Assembly (NCBI GenBank): GCA_036276035.1
Contig: DASUCM010000046.1
Coordinates: 1 to 6,141 of the forward strand
Reading direction: 5' to 3'
Source of the DNA: JACDAF01 sp036276035
GTDB taxonomy: Bacteria; Chloroflexota; Limnocylindria; P2-11E
Length of the DNA stretch: 6,141 bases
The notes beneath the pieces are model-generated. The model did no database searches, was not told where the DNA came from, and saw nothing but the letters and a program-made list of their open reading frames with translations. Below, piece after piece: positions 1-6,141 of this stretch; position 1 is the first letter of the stretch, and every line of letters starts with the position of its first letter. Made by a program: the position numbers and the translations under genes.

Positions 1-1
1 G

Positions 2-358
2 TTCGCCTTGGGTGCCTTGTGGTACGGGCCGCTGTTCAGCAAGCCGTGGCTGCGCAGCCTCGGCAAGACCGAGACGGACATGCAGGGCGGACCGCCGATC
101 GCGCCCCTGCTCATCGCCCAGTTCGTCGCGACGGTCATCACGGCGACGGTGCTCGCGCTCATCATCGAGCGCTTCGGGCCAGGGGTGACGACCGGTGTCA
201 TCGTCGGGCTGCTCTGCGGCGCCGGGTTCGTCGCGACCGCGAAGCTGTCGGACGTCCTCTTCTCGCAGACCGCGACGTCGACGCGCTACTGGATCGAGGC
301 GGGGAACCAGATCGTGTCGTACGCGCTCATGGGCGCGGTCTACGGCTTCTTCGCCTAG
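2..358 (+). CDS. DUF1761-type integral membrane protein, C-terminal part (5' end outside window)
   Basis: The reading frame is open to the left edge, so the gene starts outside the window; a TTG at 8-10 is in frame but is unlikely to be the true start. The visible part is 118 residues ending at TAG 356-358. It opens with GALWYGPLFSKPW, which resembles the hallmark at the end of the first membrane segment of DUF1761 proteins (GALWYsPl.fg..W). Three hydrophobic segments follow, at about residues 35-55, 60-81 and 100-117, the last ending in a short G-A-V-Y-G-F-F-A tail typical of the family. Roughly 10-20 N-terminal residues seem to be missing compared with the usual length of about 130-140. The biochemical function of the family is unknown to me. 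It converges on the dehydrogenase operon with a 22-base gap and no visible terminator, and has no evident functional link to it. Family assignment rests on recognised motif and topology, not on a search. Confidence 0.75.
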   Translation, partial: FALGALWYGPLFSKPWLRSLGKTETDMQGGPPIAPLLIAQFVATVITATVLALIIERFGPGVTTGVIVGLLCGAGFVATAKLSDVLFSQTATSTRYWIEAGNQIVSYALMGAVYGFFA

Positions 359-380
359 AGATCCGGTTCCGATCCGATCG

Positions 381-1388
381 TCAGAGGTCCGCGATCGCGA
401 CGGGCCTCCGCTCCGCTGATGAGCGGTACGCCGCGAGCGCGACCTCGAGCGCGCGCAGGCCGTCCTCGCCGCTGATCGGGACCGGCCGGCCCTCGAGGAT
501 CGCGTCCGCGAATCCCCCGATCATCAGGCGGTTCAGGTCATCGCCCCAGCCGACGAGCCGGGTCTCCGACGCGGCGTCGTCGTGGTGCGTGAGGGCCTGC
601 CGGAAGACGTCGACGTCGATCGTCGCTTGCTCGCCGACGACGTGGAGCGTGAGCCCGCCCCAGGTCGGGTACGTCCTCGGCCGCGACCAGCTGCAGTCGA
701 TGCTCGCGAACGCGCCGCCCGCGAGGTCGAGCAGGAGGATCCCGGTGTCGTCGACCGGGAGCCCCCAGTGGAACGACCCGACCTCGGCCTCGACCCGCTC
801 GACCTCGTCCCCGAGGAGCCAGCGCAGCAGATCGGCGACGTGGACGGTGTGGTCCATGACCGCGCCGCCGCCGGCCTTCGCAGGGTCGCCGAACCAGCCG
901 CCCGGGTAGCGGCCGGGATTCGTGCAGCGGGCCGCGAGGATGCGCCCCATGCGGCCGCTGTCGATCGCGTCCTTCAGCGAGAGCACGGCGGCGCTCGAGC
1001 GCACGGGGAACGCCGTGCCGAGCTGCACCCCGGCGGACCGGCAGGCCTCGATCATGGCGCGTCCATCCGCGAGCGTGGTGGCGAGCGGCTTCTCGGAGAG
1101 CACGTGGACGCCCGCCGCCGCCGCGGCCTCCGTGTAGCGGCGGTGGTCGGCGTTCGTCGAGGCGATCACGACCGCGTCGGACCGCTCGAGGAGGGCGGGG
1201 AGGTCGTGCAGCGCGATCCCCGGGTCGAACGTCGCGCGCAGCTCCGCGAGCATCGGGCCGCAGCGCGCGGGCTCCTCGTCGTAGATCCCGGCGAGCTCCG
1301 TCTGCGGCAGCGACGCGATCGTGCGTGCCAGACCGGGCGCGTGCACGTGTGCGCAGGAGACCAGTCCGACGCGCAGGCGCCGCGTCAT
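381..1388 (-). CDS. Gfo/Idh/MocA-family oxidoreductase with atypical N-terminal nucleotide-binding loop
   Basis: A 335-residue protein of the NAD(P)-dependent sugar/cyclitol dehydrogenase superfamily, expected in the cytoplasm. The N-terminal Rossmann half (about 1-125) contains the family signature E-K-P at 99-101, preceded by GVHVLS. The C-terminal half has GGGAVMDHTVHVAD at 173-186, matching the family pattern in which an Asp (179) and a His (183) line the active site. Unusually, the first loop reads VGLVSCAHVHAPG (7-19): all three glycines of GxGxxG are replaced and an H-x-H appears at 14/16. I chose ATG 1388 over the upstream in-frame GTG at 1403: it forms an ATGA overlap with the stop of the preceding gene and has GGAAGG at 1401-1396, seven bases upstream. 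The overlap indicates translational coupling. Substrate is unknown; the neighbouring importer suggests a sugar or cyclitol. Family is secure, the exact reaction is not. Confidence 0.92.
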   Translation of the reverse strand: MTRRLRVGLVSCAHVHAPGLARTIASLPQTELAGIYDEEPARCGPMLAELRATFDPGIALHDLPALLERSDAVVIASTNADHRRYTEAAAAAGVHVLSEKPLATTLADGRAMIEACRSAGVQLGTAFPVRSSAAVLSLKDAIDSGRMGRILAARCTNPGRYPGGWFGDPAKAGGGAVMDHTVHVADLLRWLLGDEVERVEAEVGSFHWGLPVDDTGILLLDLAGGAFASIDCSWSRPRTYPTWGGLTLHVVGEQATIDVDVFRQALTHHDDAASETRLVGWGDDLNRLMIGGFADAILEGRPVPISGEDGLRALEVALAAYRSSAERRPVAIADL

Positions 1389-2377
1389 GCGGGCGCCTTC
1401 CACTCGACGACGTCACGCTCGCGCGCCGCGCGCGCGACCGCGAGACCGAGGGCGAGCGAGTTGTAGCCCTCGCGGGCGCCGACGACCGGCTCGCGCCCGG
1501 CGGCAAGGCTGTCGAAGAAGGAGCGCAGCTGCGCGCGGTACGGCGTCTCGTGGGTCGTGGTCGCGGGCATCACCGCGGGCAGCCCCTCGACCGGCGGCGC
1601 CTGGATCTGGAGCGGCGCCGACGCGCGGCTGTCGTGCGAGAGCATCCCGCGCTCGCCGCGCACCTCGAACGACGTCCGGAAGCCCGCGTGCTCGGCCCAG
1701 CTCGCCTCGAGGTGCACGATCGGGCGGTCGCGGTAGCGCAGCGTCGCGAGCGCGTAGTCGAGCCCGCCCGTGCCGCCGACGGTCCGCGCATGCACGAGGT
1801 CGGGCTCGCCGAACCACCAGCGCGCCGTGTCGAGGTCGTGGAGCATGAGGTCGAGGATCACGCGGCCGCTCCTCTGTTCTTCCATGTACCAGCCGCGCGT
1901 CTTGCCGACCGGGAACGTGCCGCGCGTGAAGGTCGCGAGCCCCGGCCGGCCGAGCGCGCCGGCGTCGAGGAGCGCCTTCGCCTGCCGGTACTCCGGGAAG
2001 AAACGCACGACGTGGCCGACGCCGAGCGTCACTTTCGCGCGCTCGCAGGCCCCGACGATCGCGTCCGCCTCCTTGAGCGTGCGCGCGAGCGGCTTCTCGC
2101 AGAACACGTGCTTGCCCGCCTGCGCGGCGGCCGTCGCGTGGGTCACGTGCAGGTAGGTCGGGCTCGCTACGACGATGAGGTCGATCGTCGGGTCGTTGTA
2201 GAGGTCCTCGGCCGACGCGGTCGCACGCGCGCCGCACTCACGCGCGAGCGGCGCGGCCTCCTCATGCGTCGCCGCCGCGATCGCGACGACCTGTACGCCA
2301 TCGATGCCGACGCACGCGCGCGCGTGCGTGGAACCCGCGAACCCCGAGCCGATGACCCCGACCCGCATCGTCATCAC
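1385..2377 (-). CDS. Gfo/Idh/MocA-family NAD(P)-dependent oxidoreductase
   Basis: A 330-residue dehydrogenase of the glucose-fructose oxidoreductase / inositol dehydrogenase / MocA superfamily. The Rossmann motif is intact (G10-S-G12-F-A-G15 followed by H18), the E-K-P signature is at 94-96 within HVFCEKPLA, and the C-terminal domain has SGRVILDLMLHDLD (170-183), with Asp176 and His180 in the expected catalytic positions. Length is normal for the family. Start choice is uncertain: GTG 2377, ATG 2374 and ATG 2368 lie in frame within ten bases, and none has a Shine-Dalgarno sequence. A terminator hairpin ends about 25-30 bases upstream, so the message is either read-through from the transporter operon or a leaderless transcript from a promoter at 2385-2393. 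The gene overlaps the next dehydrogenase by four bases. The two paralogues are clearly divergent, suggesting two successive or alternative oxidations rather than a recent duplication. Substrate cannot be told from sequence. Confidence 0.93.
   Translation of the reverse strand: MMTMRVGVIGSGFAGSTHARACVGIDGVQVVAIAAATHEEAAPLARECGARATASAEDLYNDPTIDLIVVASPTYLHVTHATAAAQAGKHVFCEKPLARTLKEADAIVGACERAKVTLGVGHVVRFFPEYRQAKALLDAGALGRPGLATFTRGTFPVGKTRGWYMEEQRSGRVILDLMLHDLDTARWWFGEPDLVHARTVGGTGGLDYALATLRYRDRPIVHLEASWAEHAGFRTSFEVRGERGMLSHDSRASAPLQIQAPPVEGLPAVMPATTTHETPYRAQLRSFFDSLAAGREPVVGAREGYNSLALGLAVARAARERDVVEWKAPA
2310..2329. repeat. 20-base perfect palindrome, fully alternating purine-pyrimidine
   Basis: The sequence ACGCACGCGCGCGCGTGCGT equals its own reverse complement and alternates purine and pyrimidine throughout. 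It lies in codons for T-H-A-R-A-C-V near the N-terminus of the first dehydrogenase. Such runs can adopt left-handed Z-DNA or cruciform structure under negative supercoiling; whether this one does is unknown. It may be a by-product of GC-rich codons. Confidence 0.6.
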
Positions 2378-2384
2378 GAATGGG

Positions 2385-2393
2385 AACGTATCA
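2385..2393 (-). promoter_or_regulatory. Candidate extended -10 promoter for a leaderless dehydrogenase transcript
   Basis: Read on the minus strand the site is TGATACGTT, which fits the extended -10 form TGnTAnnnT, although the hexamer TACGTT matches TATAAT at only three positions. It ends seven bases before GTG 2377, the spacing expected if transcription starts at or next to the start codon. No Shine-Dalgarno sequence is present for any of the three possible starts, which fits a leaderless message. No convincing -35 box is visible; the region where it would lie overlaps the terminator's right arm. This is a weak call from a short motif. Confidence 0.3.
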
Positions 2394-2400
2394 GGCGCTG

Positions 2401-2434
2401 AAAAGGAAGAGCGGGGGCTTTCGCCCCCGCTCTT
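2401..2434 (-). terminator. Rho-independent terminator after the binding-protein gene
   Basis: A perfect 12-base-pair stem (arms 2434-2423 and 2418-2407, minus-strand reading AAGAGCGGGGGC with its complement) closes a GAAA tetraloop. It is followed on the minus strand by CCTTTTC, a short T-tract after the TCTT that ends the stem. It begins 22 bases after the stop of the substrate-binding protein gene. On the plus strand the hairpin is followed by CGCTGG, so the minus-strand orientation is the functional one. The T-tract is short and interrupted, so termination may be partial, or the hairpin may instead protect the 3' end of the binding-protein message from exonucleases, as is known for intercistronic hairpins in importer operons. 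Confidence 0.85.
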
Positions 2435-2456
2435 CGCTGGTGTCGACGATGCGCGC

Positions 2457-4224
<1,768 letters not shown>

Positions 4225-4235
<11 letters not shown>

Positions 4236-4500
4236 TGGTCCCTCCCGGATCCTCGTTGGTCTCATTGAAACTGGTCCGTACCGGTTTGTCACGCGCTCCC
4301 GGTCCACGCGGAGGTAGCCGTGGCGAGGACAGGCGGTTCAGCAGGAGCACGGCTGCCACGAAGGTCAGGCCCATCGCCGCCGAGAGCACGGTGACCACGA
4401 ATTCCGCCGAGCCCGCGCGCTGGAACGGCAGGATGAGCAGGGCCGTCCCGAGCACGAGGAAGGCGATCCGGAAGGCGGCCTGACCGGTCCGGGGGTCCAC
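4225..4500 (-). CDS. Small two-helix membrane protein of unknown function, between ATPase and binding-protein genes
   Basis: I do not recognise this 91-residue protein. It has two hydrophobic segments, about 10-26 (FRIAFLVLGTALLILPF) and 33-54, joined by a short polar loop (QRAGSAE). A polar, Arg/Pro-rich tail follows (55-91). The basic residues flanking both outer ends suggest that both termini are cytoplasmic. It starts at GTG 4500, one base after the stop of the ATPase gene, with GGAG at 4513-4510 nine bases upstream, and ends at TAA 4227-4225 inside the binding-protein gene. The tight packing on both sides supports a real, co-translated gene rather than a spurious frame. It is far too short to be a permease subunit, and no permease fragments are seen around it. 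It could be a small accessory subunit of the importer or an unrelated passenger. Confidence 0.7.
4240..4246 (-). promoter_or_regulatory. Strong Shine-Dalgarno site deciding the binding-protein start
   Basis: GGGAGGG on the minus strand precedes ATG 4235 by four bases. It lies inside the last codons of the small membrane-protein gene, so translation of that gene runs across it. It is the best ribosome site in the window, consistent with the high output usually needed for a binding protein, and it rules out the longer forms starting further upstream. Confidence 0.8.
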
Positions 4501-4501
4501 G

Positions 4502-5569
4502 TCAGCGCACTCCGAGCAGCTCGGCGGCCGGGGCGCGCTCCCGCTGGGCGACGTGGCAGGCGACCTCGCGGCGCTCCTGCTCGCGGCCGGGGATCGCCTC
4601 GAGGACCGGCACCTTCACGTTGCAGAGGCCCGGCTCCGCGAGCGGGCAGCGCGGGTGGAAGACGCACCCGGGCGGGAGCGCGAGGAGGCTGGGCGTGTCC
4701 GCGCTCTTGAGCTCGACGCGGACCTTCCCGCGCGTGATGTTCGGGTCGGCTTCCGGGATCGCCGCGATGAGCGCCGCCGAGTAGGGGTGGGCCGGGTCCT
4801 CGACGAGCGTGTCGGTGCCCGCGAGCTCGACCACCTTGCCCAGATACATGACGCCGATGCGGCCGCCTCGCGCGAAGAACCGCGCCACCGCGAGGTCGTG
4901 CGTGATGAGCACGACCGTCACGTTGAACTCGCGCGCGAGGCCGAGCAGCAGGTTCAGCAGGCTGATGCGGATCGACACGTCGACCATCGAGACCGCCTCG
5001 TCGGCGACGATGACGCGTGGATCGACGGTGAGCGCCCGCGCGATCGCGACGCGCTGGCGCTGCCCGCCGGAGAGCTGGTGCGGGTATTTCACGAGGAAGT
5101 CGAGCGGTGGTGTCAGCCCGACGCGCTCGAGGAGCTCGATGACCCGGGCCTTCGCGTCGCGCCCGCGTCTTGCCTTGTGGTGCTTGAAGAGCGGCGCCGA
5201 AAGCGTCTGGTACACGGTCCGGATCGGGTTCAGCGAGGCATAGGGATCCTGGTGCACGAGCTGCACCGCGCGCCGGAATGCGGCGAGCTTCGCGCCCTTC
5301 GTCTCCCAGACGTTCGCGCCCTCGAACATGAGCCGGCCGCTCGAGGGCTGCAGCAGGCCGGCGAGCATCCGGCCCGTCGTGGTCTTCCCGCAGCCGCTCT
5401 CGCCGACGATGCACATCGCTTCGCCCTGCCCGAGCGCGAGCGAGACGTTGTCGACCGCGGTGATGACGCCCGCCGGCGTCTTGAACGTCCGGGTCACGCC
5501 GGCGAGCTCGATGAGCGGCGTGCCGCGGACCGTCGTGTCGCCGGAGACCGGCGCGGCGGCGACGGTCAC
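4502..5569 (-). CDS. Oligopeptide-type ABC transporter ATP-binding protein (OppF/DppF-like)
   Basis: A complete 355-residue ATPase that would drive import together with the ATPase encoded just upstream. Motifs in order: Walker A GESGCGKTT (56-64), Q-loop Gln107 in VHQDPYASLNP, signature LSGGQ (166-170), Walker B VIVADE (186-191) and switch His224. The D-loop region reads EAVSMVD instead of the common EPxSALD. The C-terminal extension typical of the oligopeptide family holds four cysteines (302, 308, 316, 338) in GCVFHPRCP...C...C, an arrangement known to hold an iron-sulfur cluster in some family members. Start is GTG 5569, not the earlier in-frame ATG at 5698: it forms a GTGA overlap with the stop of the upstream ATPase and has GGAG at 5581-5578, eight bases upstream. 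The ATP-binding fold begins soon after, at about residue 18. The next gene starts one base after its stop. Confidence 0.94.
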   Translation of the reverse strand: MTVAAAPVSGDTTVRGTPLIELAGVTRTFKTPAGVITAVDNVSLALGQGEAMCIVGESGCGKTTTGRMLAGLLQPSSGRLMFEGANVWETKGAKLAAFRRAVQLVHQDPYASLNPIRTVYQTLSAPLFKHHKARRGRDAKARVIELLERVGLTPPLDFLVKYPHQLSGGQRQRVAIARALTVDPRVIVADEAVSMVDVSIRISLLNLLLGLAREFNVTVVLITHDLAVARFFARGGRIGVMYLGKVVELAGTDTLVEDPAHPYSAALIAAIPEADPNITRGKVRVELKSADTPSLLALPPGCVFHPRCPLAEPGLCNVKVPVLEAIPGREQERREVACHVAQRERAPAAELLGVR

Positions 5570-6141
5570 GCGAGCTTCTCCGCGATCGGGACCTCGGCGT
5601 CCGACTTGATGGTCTCCGCGACGACCTCCCAGCGCATGCAGCGCGCGTCGTGCGCGGGCGTGTCGACCGCGAGGAGCGCCGGCTCCGCGGCCTTGCACGC
5701 GTCGATCGCGAAGGGGCAGCGCGGCACGTAGGTGCAGCCGCTCGGCAGGCTGATGAGGTCCGGGGGCGAGCCGGGGATCGACACGACCTTCCCGAGGGCG
5801 CCCGACACACGCGGCACCGCGCGCATGAGGCCGACCGAGTAGGGGTGCCGCGGGCGGTAGAACATGTCGTCGACGCTCGCGCGCTCGACGACCGTCCCCG
5901 CGTACATCGTGATCATGCGATCCGCGAGCTCGGCCGCGATCGAGAGGTCGTGCGAGATGAAGATCATCGAGAAGCCGAGCCGGTCGCGGAGCTCTTTCAG
6001 CAGATCGATGATCGCGCGCTGGGTGAGGATGTCGAGCGCGGTCGTCGGCTCGTCGAGGATGACCACGTCCGGCGAGAGCAGCAGGCTCATCGCGATGAGG
6101 ACGCGCTGCCGCATGCCACCCGAGAGCTCGTGCGGGTACGC
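5566..6141 (-). CDS. Oligopeptide-type ABC transporter ATP-binding protein (OppD/DppD-like), C-terminal part
   Basis: The gene runs off the right edge in frame; its final 191 residues are present. An ATG at 6114 lies inside the ABC signature and is not the true start, since the preceding codons read AYPHELSGG. Motifs in the fragment: LSGGMRQR (6-13), Walker B VVILDE (26-31) followed by PTTALD, and switch His64 in SHD. The C-terminal oligopeptide-family extension contains HPYSVGLMRAVP and cysteines 136, 142, 149 and 168 in the GCxYxPRCPxAxxxC pattern. The Walker A half is outside the window. LSGGM in place of LSGGQ is common in DppD/OppD-type subunits and marks this as the first ATPase of the pair. 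The order ATPase-ATPase with a 4-base overlap is the usual one in these operons and predicts the two permease genes further right. Confidence 0.94.
   Translation of the reverse strand, partial: AYPHELSGGMRQRVLIAMSLLLSPDVVILDEPTTALDILTQRAIIDLLKELRDRLGFSMIFISHDLSIAAELADRMITMYAGTVVERASVDDMFYRPRHPYSVGLMRAVPRVSGALGKVVSIPGSPPDLISLPSGCTYVPRCPFAIDACKAAEPALLAVDTPAHDARCMRWEVVAETIKSDAEVPIAEKLA

Noticed and set aside
1325..2401. A 358-codon plus-strand frame opposite the first dehydrogenase.
   Set aside because: Same pattern: antisense to an intact dehydrogenase, Arg-rich, no domain, no ribosome site noted.
4236..4307. A 24-residue N-terminal extension of the binding protein from an upstream start at 4307.
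   Set aside because: The strong Shine-Dalgarno site at 4246-4240 and the normal leader length both point to ATG 4235, and the extension would put the Tat motif unusually far from the N-terminus.
5570..5698. A 43-residue N-terminal extension of the OppF-like ATPase from ATG 5698.
   Set aside because: The extension would overlap the upstream ATPase extensively and is Arg/Gly-rich shadow sequence; GTG 5569 with its GTGA overlap and GGAG site fits better.
4553..5731. A 392-codon plus-strand frame opposite the two ATPase genes.
   Set aside because: It is antisense to motif-complete ATPases and has low-complexity Arg/Glu/Asp-rich composition, so it is a coding shadow.
4365..5810. A 481-codon minus-strand frame spanning the ATPase genes.
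   Set aside because: It is out of frame with both ATPases, and the product is dominated by Arg, Ala and Ser, typical of a shifted frame in GC-rich DNA.

Overview
The window is high-GC bacterial DNA. Codon third positions are so GC-rich that long stop-free shadow frames lie opposite nearly every gene. It holds seven genes and almost no non-coding space. Six are on the minus strand and form one transcription direction, read from the right edge leftward. One plus-strand gene enters at the left edge and converges on them. The twin-arginine lipoprotein leader, Shine-Dalgarno sites and GTG starts point to a bacterium. The genus cannot be told from sequence alone; the style (G/P/T/A-rich linker after the lipobox, many oligopeptide-type transporter genes with sugar-type dehydrogenases) fits soil or groundwater lineages such as Chloroflexota or similar uncultured high-GC groups. 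That is an impression, not a result.

Layout, in order of minus-strand transcription. (1) 6141-5566: C-terminal half of an OppD/DppD-type ATPase, cut by the window edge. (2) 5569-4502: complete OppF/DppF-type ATPase, joined to the previous gene by a 4-base GTGA overlap. (3) 4500-4225: an unrecognised 91-residue protein with two membrane segments. (4) 4235-2457: a family 5 (oligopeptide/oligosaccharide-type) substrate-binding lipoprotein with a Tat leader, whose ribosome site lies inside the end of gene 3. (5) 2434-2401: a strong intrinsic terminator. (6) 2377-1385 and (7) 1388-381: two different Gfo/Idh/MocA-family NAD(P)-dependent oxidoreductases linked by an ATGA overlap. On the plus strand, 2-358 is the C-terminal part of a DUF1761-type membrane protein ending 22 bases from the last dehydrogenase.

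Read together, this is the distal part of an ABC importer locus: two ATPases and the binding protein. The two permeases are not in the window and would be expected beyond the right edge. The importer is followed by a dehydrogenase pair. Family 5 importers are usually called peptide transporters, but several carry oligosaccharides. Two Gfo/Idh/MocA enzymes downstream make a sugar, sugar-acid or cyclitol substrate more plausible than a peptide; this is inference. The terminator between importer and enzymes, plus a possible leaderless promoter just after it, suggests that the enzymes are expressed at a different level from the binding protein.

Nothing here looks like a wholly new system. The points most worth a second look are the small membrane protein wedged between ATPase and binding protein, the terminator/leaderless-start junction, a 20-base alternating purine-pyrimidine palindrome close to that junction, and a dehydrogenase that has lost the classical dinucleotide-binding glycines.
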